The notes: generated by a model not told the origin, from the sequence alone. Counted from the first letter of the stretch, positions 15,545 through 22,735 are shown. The stretch is 34,917 nucleotides of DNA from Paludibacter sp. 47-17 (GCA_001898935.1 MKVT01000038.1:1-34917); one strand, 5' to 3'. Numbers and translations are program-made.

Positions 15545-16261
15545 ATGAAAAATGCAATTATTGTTGGGGCAACTTCTGGAATTGGAAAAGAACTTGCCAG
15601 GTTACTTGTTAATGATGGGTTCAGAGTCGGGATAACAGGCCGACGCATCGAACTCCTTGAAAGTTTAAAATCGGAAAAGCCTGATTGCTACTTTATAAAG
15701 GCTTTTGATGTGAATGATACGAAAGTAGCAGAAGAAAAATTGGAAGAATTGACCGGTGAGCTTGGCGGGATTGATCTGCTTATTTTAAGTTCAGGCACAG
15801 GCAATATCAATAACAAATTAGACTTTGAAATTGAACTCCGTACAATTGAAACGAATGTAACCGGCTGGACTTTTATTGCAGATTGGGCGTTTAAATATTT
15901 TGAAAACCAAAAATCAGGACATTTAGTAGGAATAAGTTCCATTGGTGGATTACGTGGCAGTCGGCAATCACCTTCTTACAATGCAACTAAGGCTTATCAA
16001 ATCAATTACCTGGAAGGATTAAGGCAAAAAGCTACAAGACTAAAAACCGGCATATATGTGACTGATATCAGACCCGGGCTGGTTGATACGGAAATGGCAA
16101 AAGGTGACGGGTTGTTTTGGGTGATGCCATTACCAAAGGCTGCCCGGCAAATTTATACTGCAATAAAGAAGAAAAAGAATGTTGCATATATCACAAAACG
16201 ATGGGGCATTATTGCGGCAATTACAAAGCTAATCCCGAAACAAGTGTATAATAGGATGTAA
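15545..16261 (+). CDS. SDR-family oxidoreductase
   Basis: 238 residues. The Rossmann motif is GATSGIG (8-14), with TGRR after the second strand (31-34). The two arginines suggest NADPH preference. The usual NNAG is replaced by SSGTG (82-86), a known variation. Catalytic Ser is in GISSIGG (131-132), and Tyr145 and Lys149 are in SYNATK. Short-chain dehydrogenases of this subgroup often reduce carbonyl compounds or fatty-acyl ketones; the substrate is not predictable here. The C-terminal half (WVMPLPKAARQIYTAIKKKK) resembles the membrane-associating end of DltE/YdfG-like members. It is a single gene, not related closely to the SDR at 11360. Confidence 0.88.
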   Translation: MKNAIIVGATSGIGKELARLLVNDGFRVGITGRRIELLESLKSEKPDCYFIKAFDVNDTKVAEEKLEELTGELGGIDLLILSSGTGNINNKLDFEIELRTIETNVTGWTFIADWAFKYFENQKSGHLVGISSIGGLRGSRQSPSYNATKAYQINYLEGLRQKATRLKTGIYVTDIRPGLVDTEMAKGDGLFWVMPLPKAARQIYTAIKKKKNVAYITKRWGIIAAITKLIPKQVYNRM

Positions 16262-16300
16262 CGAAAAGATATGTAACCACCATTGTTGGGATTTCCTGCG

Positions 16301-16429
16301 TTGGAAAACAACTATTTTACGGTTAATGGAATGTTTTTCATCGAGACGATGAATGATAAGAAACTATACTTGTGGAACAAAACAGACCTTATGCCAAAAG
16401 AGGACTTTGAGATAATATTGAACGAGTAA
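16301..16429 (+). pseudogene. internally deleted copy of the 6456-7019 gene
   Basis: The frame reads ENNYFTVNGMFF, then MNDKKLYLWNKTDLMPKEDF and EIILNE before TAA 16427-16429. The first block matches residues 36-47 of the 6456 protein (DNNYFTINGIFS) and the second its last 24 residues (DDKKLYLWNKTDFMPKNDF...), with roughly 115 residues missing between. The DNA after the stop (AGTATTGTTTGTCAGAC) also resembles that after 7019. The 5' end and signal peptide are absent. It is a duplicated, deleted relic. Confidence 0.8.
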
Positions 16430-16555
16430 AGTATTGTTTGTCAGACTGTATACCTTGACGGACTAAAGAGTGCTTGGCGGTATGTTGACTATAATCAGAC
16501 ATTAGCCTTCATTCTAGGATCCGAAAATGAGAAGAGTCGTGTATGGGTGCTCGTC

Positions 16556-16765
16556 TTAGGGTTGCCAATCCGATTCTTCAAGCTCGAAAATATTATGAAC
16601 GGATTGATTAAAAACCTGAGCGATTTTTAAAGCGAGAGTAGTGGATAAATTGTATTTTCCCAACTCAATTGCATTGATAGTTTGCCGGCTGACCTGCACT
16701 AATTCTGCTAATTGAGCTTGCGTGATATTTTTTTTTGCTCGTTCGACTTTAATATTATTCTTCAT
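16556..16765 (-). CDS. small XRE-family transcriptional regulator
   Basis: 69 residues, almost all a single XRE helix-turn-helix: KVERAKKNITQAQLAELVQVSRQTINAIELGKYNLS, then LALKIAQVFNQSVHNIFEL. This is the YozG/HTH_3 type of minimal repressor commonly paired with a membrane protein. Its start overlaps the end of the upstream membrane-protein gene by 11 bases, so the two are translationally coupled. The promoter ahead of the pair (17257-17287) is overlapped by a 12-bp direct repeat, which makes autoregulation likely. These are the only minus-strand genes in the first 23 kb. Confidence 0.88.
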   Translation of the reverse strand: MKNNIKVERAKKNITQAQLAELVQVSRQTINAIELGKYNLSTTLALKIAQVFNQSVHNIFELEESDWQP

Positions 16766-17231
16766 CGCTTATTTGATTTTTGGATGTATATAGAGCCCAG
16801 TTGAAACGAATGAGAAAAAAGATGAGAAGCGTAAACATGTTAAATACGAGGACCCATAAGAATGTCATTTCGTATACAAACATTATTGCTAATATTAGAA
16901 TTGCATAATTTACATAAGTTGCCCAAACCAACGATTCTAATCTGATTTTGGCGATGAATTCATCCTCGGATTTCTCTTTTGAAAAAGCAATAAGTAATGC
17001 TCCGGTAATTAGTAGGATACTTGCAATCTCGTCCAGGACATAATTCTCTGATATGGAGAGGAAATTAGTATTGCTGAATATTTCTTCTTCAGCAATAACG
17101 AGCACATTCATGTTAAAAAGACTTATATCGGATGGATACATCAGGTATAATATCCCAAGCAGTACGCCAGGAACAAACAAAAACCAACCAATTTTTTTAA
17201 ACCGATTCGGAAATAAATAATTTGCTTTCAT
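16755..17231 (-). CDS. four-helix membrane protein paired with XRE regulator
   Basis: 158 residues with four hydrophobic segments, about 14-31, 66-83, 101-119 and 123-143 (e.g. WFLFVPGVLLGILYL, LLITGALLIAF). A periplasmic loop of about 30 residues links TM1 and TM2, and the protein ends in a charged tail. No enzymatic motif is visible. Membrane proteins of this kind upstream of a 65-70 residue XRE gene are a recurring bacterial pair, thought to let the membrane protein sense a signal and control the repressor; that mechanism is inference. The downstream overlap of 11 bases couples the genes. A Bacteroidota-type promoter lies 26 nt upstream of the start. Confidence 0.75.
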   Translation of the reverse strand: MKANYLFPNRFKKIGWFLFVPGVLLGILYLMYPSDISLFNMNVLVIAEEEIFSNTNFLSISENYVLDEIASILLITGALLIAFSKEKSEDEFIAKIRLESLVWATYVNYAILILAIMFVYEMTFLWVLVFNMFTLLIFFLIRFNWALYTSKNQISDEE

Positions 17232-17256
17232 GATAGTTACTTTTAAAATTAGGGTA

Positions 17257-17287
17257 CAAATGTAAGGTAAAGATTTTAAAATGACAA
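17257..17287 (-). promoter_or_regulatory. promoter of membrane protein/XRE operon
   Basis: On the minus strand, TTG (17287-17285), a 20-nt spacer and TACATTTG (17264-17257) match TTTG-N19-21-TAnnTTTG. The -7 box ends 26 nt before the start codon at 17231. Confidence 0.6.
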
Positions 17288-17321
17288 GTATTCTTTACAA
17301 ATCGACATGTTAAAATGACAA
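17276..17321 (-). promoter_or_regulatory. direct repeats, candidate XRE operator
   Basis: TTGTCATTTTAA occurs twice on the minus strand, at 17287-17276 (starting with the -33 TTG) and 17321-17310, exact over 12 bp and 34 bp apart, about three helical turns. The position suits repression by the XRE protein encoded by the same operon. Confidence 0.45.
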
Positions 17322-17415
17322 AAAATAACAATGTTTTCAACTGCCGATACCTACTTTGCGTTTGCTCATTCACCCTATTTCTAAACAGGAGAGGTGTAGT
17401 TGATTATAATTGTTG

Positions 17416-17423
17416 TACCTTTG
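17416..17423 (+). promoter_or_regulatory. promoter -7 element of UDG-like gene
   Basis: TACCTTTG matches TAnnTTTG, 70 nt ahead of the start at 17494. The -33 element is weak. Confidence 0.4.
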
Positions 17424-17493
17424 CTTCTAGTTGTAATTGAAAAGAAAAGATTGTTCAGACCGTCGGTTTTAATTACCAAGCAACATTTGCACA

Positions 17494-18135
17494 ATGATTA
17501 CGCAACATCAGTACCTGGATAAGTATCCCATTGCCAAAGACAGTGAAAAACTTATCGTTGGAACCATTCATCCTCATGACCATGCGAAGTTTATCATTCC
17601 ATTCTTCTATGGTAATGTGGCTAGTTTGTGGTCAATTTTAAGTGACGCATTCCCGGATGACTTAAAGCAGCCCCTCACTCTCGACGGAATTTTAGAATTT
17701 CTTTTTAAAAAGAAAATATCCATCAGCGATACGATTGTTAGGTGCAAAAGAATAAGCCCGACAGCATTAGATAGCCATTTGATTCCGATAGAGTTGAATC
17801 ACAAAATTATCGAACAAATTAAAAACTCCGATATTAAAGAAATTCTTTTTACCAGTGGTTTTGGTACGAACAATGCATTTAGGCTATTTTATGAAAATAT
17901 TTTAGGTCTTAAAATTACCCGGGAAATGAAAGAACGACGCGAAGTATTTCTTGACCCTCAGCTCTTTGGACGAGAAATTAAGTTGACAATTCTGTATTCT
18001 CCTTCGGGGGCTTCAAACATAGGAATAGCGAAATCCAAACTATATCTAGACAATAAAATCAAATACGAGAAATCGGCGAGACCTGTTTACGACTTTAAAG
18101 TTGATTATTATCGCGACAAGTTTAAAACGAAATAA
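17494..18135 (+). CDS. uracil-DNA glycosylase-superfamily-like protein
   Basis: 213 residues, cytosolic. The N-terminal LIVGTIHPHDHAKFIIPFFYGN and SLWSILSDAF match the pattern of the UDG superfamily (GTxPP...FYYGNxxNxFWxIL), where the first strand-loop carries the water-activating residues and the Tyr/Asn packs on the base. The middle (ISISDTIVRCKRISPTALD) and EILFTSGFGTNNAF stretch fit the later strands of that fold. The usual catalytic Asp/Asn after GT is not obvious: the loop reads HPHDH, so activity, if any, may differ. It could recognise damaged bases or have lost glycosylase function. The family assignment is from motif resemblance only. It has its own promoter and is followed by a small junction hairpin. 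Confidence 0.55.
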   Translation: MITQHQYLDKYPIAKDSEKLIVGTIHPHDHAKFIIPFFYGNVASLWSILSDAFPDDLKQPLTLDGILEFLFKKKISISDTIVRCKRISPTALDSHLIPIELNHKIIEQIKNSDIKEILFTSGFGTNNAFRLFYENILGLKITREMKERREVFLDPQLFGREIKLTILYSPSGASNIGIAKSKLYLDNKIKYEKSARPVYDFKVDYYRDKFKTK

Positions 18136-18143
18136 AAACCGCA

Positions 18144-18173
18144 TTGCCGGCACTCATTGGGCCTAAGCGGCAA
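18144..18173 (+). repeat. small junction hairpin
   Basis: TTGCCG (18144-18149) pairs with CGGCAA (18168-18173) around CATTGGGCCTAAG. The GGGCCTA(A/T)GCG block also occurs at about 9949-9958, upstream of the 10005 gene. Confidence 0.4.
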
Positions 18174-18203
18174 GTATAAACATACATTTAGACATCATCT
18201 ATT

Positions 18204-19025
18204 ATGAGACAATTAACGTTCCTGCTTATTGCAATGGTTGTGATGCTTTCGTGTAATTCAAAATCCGGCGAACCAGTACTTGCTACCGATTTTGGAGCCT
18301 CATCAGAACAGATGATGCTGGAAGAAGATCTTGAAGTGGCTCAAAATGAGCCGTTAGCGATTGAAAGGAAACTCATAAAGAACGGTTCTATTGCAATAGA
18401 GGTTCGGGACATTAAAACCGAAAAAATCAAAGTTGACTCCTTAGTCCGAAGGTTTCAGGCTTATGTTGATAAGGAAACAACAAATCGCTATGGAAATAAA
18501 ACAATGTTGATGATCACGATTCGCATTCCTTCTCATCATTTCGAGAAGTTTATTGCCGGAATAGAAAACGGTGAGAATAAAATTACGAGCAAGGAAATAA
18601 AAACAGAAGATGTAACCGAAGAGTTTATTGATTTAGAACTGCGTTTGCTCAACAAAAGAAAGTTTATGACCAGGTATCAGGAGTTACTTCAGTCGGCAAA
18701 GAGTATAAAAGAAATGCTTGATATTCAGGAAAAAATAAGAGCTCTTGAAGAAGAAATTGAAAGTACGGCAGGAAGATTAAAGTATTTGACCCATCAAGTT
18801 AGTTACAGTACTTTGGAAGTTCGTATAGAGCATGAGAATGAGTTTAAATATATTCCGGAGAAGCGGGAAAATGCGGGGGAGAAGCTTAAGCAATCACTTA
18901 TCGGCGGATGGTTTGTGTTTGTGGATTTTCTTTATATCCTGCTTTACAACTGGGTTTTCATTATTCTGATTGTTGCCGGACTGTATGGGTATCTGAAATA
19001 TCGTCAAAGAAAGAAGTCGAAATAA
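18204..19025 (+). CDS. DUF4349 lipoprotein
   Basis: 273 residues. A lipoprotein signal (MRQLTFLLIAMVVMLSC, lipid-bearing Cys17) is followed by a 30-residue acidic linker and the DUF4349 domain: RKLIKNGSIAIEVRDI, then VDKETTNRYGNKTMLMITIRIPSHHFEKFI, ITSKEIKTEDVTEEFIDLELRL. A long coiled coil follows (about 140-195, KRKFMTRYQELLQSAKS to EEEIESTAGRLKYL), then SYSTLEVRI and one C-terminal transmembrane helix (about 234-262, WFVFVDFLYILLYNWVFIILIVAGLYGYL). Both a lipid anchor and a TM helix would tether it to the inner membrane with the domain in the periplasm. Its role is unknown; the family is widespread and usually single-copy. Confidence 0.88.
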   Translation: MRQLTFLLIAMVVMLSCNSKSGEPVLATDFGASSEQMMLEEDLEVAQNEPLAIERKLIKNGSIAIEVRDIKTEKIKVDSLVRRFQAYVDKETTNRYGNKTMLMITIRIPSHHFEKFIAGIENGENKITSKEIKTEDVTEEFIDLELRLLNKRKFMTRYQELLQSAKSIKEMLDIQEKIRALEEEIESTAGRLKYLTHQVSYSTLEVRIEHENEFKYIPEKRENAGEKLKQSLIGGWFVFVDFLYILLYNWVFIILIVAGLYGYLKYRQRKKSK

Positions 19026-19042
19026 TTGCTGGTTGTTCCCTG

Positions 19043-19135
19043 CAGCATAGAAATGCCGGCCGGTAACAAGCGGTTGGGCATCGGGCTCGCTGAAATGTAC
19101 TTTAAGAGTATCGACGGACAGAAAGCGGCATGCTG
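19043..19135 (+). repeat. attC-like hairpin before AraC regulator
   Basis: CAGCAT (19043-19048) and ATGCCG (19053-19058) pair with CGGCATGCTG (19126-19135), enclosing 67 nt that includes GTTGGGC (19073-19079), an exact GTTRRRY core. Size and mismatch pattern resemble the other junction hairpins. Confidence 0.45.
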
Positions 19136-19191
19136 AAACAGGACAGACCCCCGACCCAATAAAATATAGAGAAAATAAGATAGACGGATTT

Positions 19192-19905
19192 TTGTCCCAC
19201 TTCATTAAATGTTTTTGGGAATTGGATAAACCCGGAAAAGATGTTGATTACACCATCTTACCCGACGGTCATTTCGATTTGATCCTTGAGATCAGACATC
19301 GTGAGCTCTCCAATATTTTTCTGACCGGCGTGTGGACCAAACCGATTCATGTGCATATTGATAAAGATGTACAGCTGATTGGAATCAGATTTAAACTGAT
19401 TGCGGCAGAATATATCTTCAAGCAGTCGATAAAAAACATGCTGAATTCTACGATCGATTTACAGAGAAACCTTTTCGCGGTAAAAAACCTGCCTTTTGAC
19501 GACTTTGACCTGTTTACCGATTACTTCCTCGAGTCAATCAATTACGGCTTGAAAAACGGGAATGAGCTTGATGATAGAAAGCTCAAATTATTCGAGTTGC
19601 TCTACGAGAATAAAGGGAATCTGAGAGTGAGTGAGTTAGCCGGGAGAGTTTTTTGGAGCAGTCGTCAGATGAACAGGTATTTCAATCAGCAGTTTGGTTT
19701 TTCACTAAAAACATTTTCAAATATTTTGAAGTGTAATTCATCCTTCCACGAAATTGCCAACGGGCGATTATTTCCGCAACAAGACTATTTCGACCAGGCA
19801 CATTTTATCAAGGAAATAAAAAAATATACCGGTTCAACACCCAAAGAACTACATAAAAATGAAAACGACCGATTTTTACAATTATCTACCCTGATGACTT
19901 CTTAA
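19192..19905 (+). CDS. AraC-family regulator (DUF6597-type N-domain), start uncertain
   Basis: About 237 residues counted from TTG 19192. The N-terminal part (HFIKCFWELDKPGKDVDYTILPDGHFDLIL, FLTGVWTKPIHVHI, LIGIRFKLIAAEYIF) is the DUF6597-type sensor usual in Bacteroidota AraC regulators. The C-terminal 90 residues are the AraC helix-turn-helix pair (NLRVSELAGRVFWSSRQMNRYFNQQ, then FDQAHFIKEIKKYTGSTPKEL). The frame stays open upstream to 19051, with an IKYRENKIDGF stretch that looks like the normal N-terminus, but there is no ATG: the natural start seems lost where the gene meets the junction hairpin. Translation may begin at TTG 19192, or the gene may be silent. It lies 34 nt before a VOC-protein gene, its likely target. 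Confidence 0.75.
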   Translation: MSHFIKCFWELDKPGKDVDYTILPDGHFDLILEIRHRELSNIFLTGVWTKPIHVHIDKDVQLIGIRFKLIAAEYIFKQSIKNMLNSTIDLQRNLFAVKNLPFDDFDLFTDYFLESINYGLKNGNELDDRKLKLFELLYENKGNLRVSELAGRVFWSSRQMNRYFNQQFGFSLKTFSNILKCNSSFHEIANGRLFPQQDYFDQAHFIKEIKKYTGSTPKELHKNENDRFLQLSTLMTS

Positions 19906-19910
19906 CTTTG
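19903..19910 (+). promoter_or_regulatory. promoter -7 element of VOC gene
   Basis: TAACTTTG matches TAnnTTTG and overlaps the AraC gene's stop codon. The start codon at 19940 is about 20 nt past the predicted transcription start. No clear -33 box. Confidence 0.4.
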
Positions 19911-19939
19911 CGCTTATTAACGAATAAAAAGGGTAAAAA

Positions 19940-20362
19940 ATGAAAGTAAACAAGCTAACGCCAAATTTCGAAGTAAAAGACATTCGGGAAACTGTACATT
20001 TCTATCAATCTGTTTTAGGGTTTTCTCTTGTGATGGCTGTTCCGGAAACCCAAGATAGGATCGAACAATCTATTGACGACGTGACGGAATATGTTTATGC
20101 TTTGGTGTCAAAAGATACCGTAGAAATGATGTTCCAGCGAAGCGATAGTTTTAAGCGTGATGTCGAAATGGCAAAAGGCATGCCTGTTGGAGCTTCTGTG
20201 TCGTTTTATATGGAAATGACTGGTTTGGATCCATTCTATAATAATCTAAAAGACCAAGTTGCGGAAATAACTGCACCAGCATTAGCCTGGTACGGAATGA
20301 AAGAGTTTTATGTAAAAGATCCTAACGGCTACATACTTGGATTTGCAGAGAAATCAGAATAA
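19940..20362 (+). CDS. VOC-family (glyoxalase/bleomycin-resistance-like) protein
   Basis: 140 residues, one vicinal-oxygen-chelate unit of two beta-alpha-beta-beta-beta modules: KLTPNFEVKDIRETVHFYQSVLGF with VEMMFQRSD in the first, and VSFYMEMTGLDPFYNNLK with KEFYVKDPNGYILGFAE in the second. Members dimerise to form metal-dependent lyases and dioxygenases, or bind antibiotics without catalysis. Glu123-like residues near the end of the second module (FYVKDPNGYILGFAE) could take part in metal binding, but the first-module His seen in true glyoxalases is not obvious, so a binding role is as likely as catalysis. It lies right after an AraC regulator and has its own -7 element. Confidence 0.85.
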   Translation: MKVNKLTPNFEVKDIRETVHFYQSVLGFSLVMAVPETQDRIEQSIDDVTEYVYALVSKDTVEMMFQRSDSFKRDVEMAKGMPVGASVSFYMEMTGLDPFYNNLKDQVAEITAPALAWYGMKEFYVKDPNGYILGFAEKSE

Positions 20363-20689
20363 ACAATTGAAACGTATTCAGTTCAGTTTCTATTAAAAGC
20401 AGTTGACCCGGTCAACGTGCAATGGAGCCTTGCAAAACTGTTCAATTGAGCGAACAGTTCGGTGCTGTAATTGCCGGGTATTATATGCCGGAGCCACAGC
20501 CTCCTTATTTGATGAACGTAAACCTGGCGTAGGGGTTGAAATGCGTTGAGGAGGATGTAGCCTAAATATTGGTTTGTTTGTGATATATATTACTTCGGAG
20601 TTAATTTTAGCCGGTTTTTGATTATTTTTGTCTCAGTATTTCTTTTCGGCCGGTCGTATGGTTGATCGTTCATTCATTATAATATTCCA
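20363..20689 (+). other. 327-nt gap: hairpin, no gene
   Basis: AACTGTTC (20436-20443) and GAACAGTT (20452-20459) form a perfect 8-bp stem, with TTGACCCGGTCAA, a near-palindrome, just upstream at about 20403-20415. No open frame with protein-like composition is present. The AT-rich end probably holds the promoter of the protease gene. Confidence 0.4.
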
Positions 20690-22051
20690 ATGAAAATAAT
20701 AAAATTAACCGGGACTTTGTTTTTATTATTCTTGTATAATGCAACTTATTCTGTTAACTTCGACCAGAAGTTAGCAGAGTTGCTAACAAGCAAAGATTGG
20801 TTCGGAATAGAACAATATTATCAAGATCATAAAGACAGTATCAGTGCCAACATGCGCTTGTGGTATATGGCTGAAACTTCCAAAGTTTTTAATCGTCCAA
20901 AGGTGTCAATTAGTGCATATAAAGAACTTATTACAGAGAATCCGTTTGGTTGGGATACGCTTTCACTAATTGGATATTTCGGAGTTCCTCTTTTACAGTT
21001 GTGTGGTGACGAATTTGAATTTCAGAAAGGAGTTGATGCCAGTAAAAACATGCTCTCGATGATACAGAATGAGTCTGTTTCAGATGAGAATTTACGGCAG
21101 GGATATATTCAATATTTAGAAAATGCAATCCTTGCTTTTAAAAAGGGAGCTAAGGATTACTCCAAAACAGATGTAACAAAAATAAAGAAATCTCGTAAAA
21201 GCGAAATAAATTTAATTCTCAACAAAAACAGTAACGATATTATTTTTCGATCGTTATGCAACGATAAACCGGTTAAATTCCTGTTTGATACCGGTGCAGG
21301 TGTTTGTTTTATCTGGAATAAAAATACAGCAAAAAAAATAGGACTTAAGGTGAATAATAATGATACTATTCTGCTAGGTCAAACAAAAACAGTGTCCGGT
21401 ATTATAGATAGTCTAGAAGTTGGACCGTATCAATTTAAGAATGTACCTGTTTTTGTGAGTATTGATGAGATCGATAAAAATGATCCTAAGCAGGTGAAAT
21501 GTGATTCTATATTAAGTAGTGTTGATATAGTGTTAGGTATGCCAATACTTAAAAGGCTGGAGAGAGTTCAGTTGGATTTTAACAAGCACACCATGATATT
21601 TTCGGATGAAATCATAAACAACACGGATAGAGATAAGAATATGTATATTGAAAAAAATGGGTTATTTCTGGATATGAAAGTATTAGATAATTCTTTTTGT
21701 GCATTCTTCGATACTGGATTTTCTGGTGGACTTGTTGTTAATTCAGCATTTTACAATACAACTAAAGATCTATTTCCTTCTCTTGACAAGATGGATCCAT
21801 TTACAAATTATTCTGGAGGCTGCTCGGCATCCAATGCTAAAGTTATTGATAACGTTTGGCAATGTAACGATATTAGAATCAGCATAGGCAATCAAACGAT
21901 TGATTTAATAAAAAATTGTCGGGTTTCCAAAGAGGAAAAAGATGATGCGCCTAATGGGACAAAAAACGGAGGGGTATTGGGAAATCACATTTTGAAATAT
22001 GGCAAAAAGTTCCTTTTTGATTTTCAGGAGATGAGATTTAGTATTTTATAA
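20690..22051 (+). CDS. secreted two-lobed retropepsin-like aspartic protease
   Basis: 453 residues. A signal peptide (about 1-21) is followed by a helical N-domain (22-170). Then come two aspartic-protease half-sites: FDTGAG with Asp200 and FDTGFSGG with Asp341, each with the downstream hydrophobic-Gly strand (DIVLGMPILKRL near 279-290; GGVLGNHILK near 425). Two catalytic Asp in one chain, 141 residues apart, form a complete pepsin/retropepsin-type active site, as in the bacterial clan AA 'aspartyl protease family' proteins. It would cleave peptides in the periplasm or at the surface. The next gene, a broken lipoprotein, begins 18 nt after the stop and was probably cotranscribed. Confidence 0.87.
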   Translation: MKIIKLTGTLFLLFLYNATYSVNFDQKLAELLTSKDWFGIEQYYQDHKDSISANMRLWYMAETSKVFNRPKVSISAYKELITENPFGWDTLSLIGYFGVPLLQLCGDEFEFQKGVDASKNMLSMIQNESVSDENLRQGYIQYLENAILAFKKGAKDYSKTDVTKIKKSRKSEINLILNKNSNDIIFRSLCNDKPVKFLFDTGAGVCFIWNKNTAKKIGLKVNNNDTILLGQTKTVSGIIDSLEVGPYQFKNVPVFVSIDEIDKNDPKQVKCDSILSSVDIVLGMPILKRLERVQLDFNKHTMIFSDEIINNTDRDKNMYIEKNGLFLDMKVLDNSFCAFFDTGFSGGLVVNSAFYNTTKDLFPSLDKMDPFTNYSGGCSASNAKVIDNVWQCNDIRISIGNQTIDLIKNCRVSKEEKDDAPNGTKNGGVLGNHILKYGKKFLFDFQEMRFSIL

Positions 22052-22069
22052 ACCGATAAACAAGAGACA

Positions 22070-22735
22070 ATGAAACTGAAGATTTTAATTTTAACGGCAA
22101 TCACCGTTTTTACTGGTTGCGTAAGTACGAGAACGTATTCCACCTATGTTCGAGAAAAGTTAGAAACACAACTCAAAGCGGGGGCTATTCAACATGAAAA
22201 TATTTTATTTGATTTAACGCACTTAAGAGAACAAGCCGGGTTGGTAGAATCAGAAAAAGTTAACTCATTCTTTATTCCTGCTATTTTGTATTGGGGGTAG
22301 GAGAATACGATTGAATGTAGTATCAGTCCGTCCATTGCCGGTGAAATGTTTAAGTCGAATTTCCTGGATAGCGCTGACTCTCTCGGGCTCTTACAAAACT
22401 TGAACGGACAAAACCTTGAAATTACTGTTGAAGCCCTACCAACACGCTTCGTTTATACAAACCAAGGAAGCACGATGATTTTTATTATTGCTTATACCGT
22501 AAGTACATTAGAAGCGATTTACCCGGAAGAACAAAATCTGGTCATAACATATAAGCTTTCGGCGAATGGACAAGAGACGAAGGCCGGTAGAATTACAGCA
22601 TTAAATACAGCGATGCCAATTAAAAATATCTGGAAATCAACAAAGAAATTTACATGGATGTATATTGACCGGTATGATCATACTATGAAAACATTAACGC
22701 ATGATATTGTTCGACAACTTCAAGAACAGCTTTAA
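22070..22735 (+). pseudogene. lipoprotein gene interrupted by one amber codon
   Basis: A single frame of 222 codons starts with a lipoprotein signal (MKLKILILTAITVFTGC, Cys17) and is open to TAA 22733-22735 except for TAG at 22298-22300. The context AILYWG-stop-ENTIECSISPS suggests a former TGG (Trp). After the stop the protein continues normally (FKSNFLDSADSLGLLQNLN, a strand-rich core, WMYIDRYDHTMKTLTHDIV). No frameshift is present. It may be a recent nonsense mutation or a base-call error. The protein family is not recognised; at 220 residues it resembles small outer-membrane-directed lipoproteins that partner secretion or protease systems. It follows the aspartic protease gene by 18 nt. 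Confidence 0.8.

Noticed and set aside
22298-22300. Amber codon as pyrrolysine
   Set aside because: No pyrrolysine genes are visible, Bacteroidota are not known to use it, and other genes in the window end in TAG.
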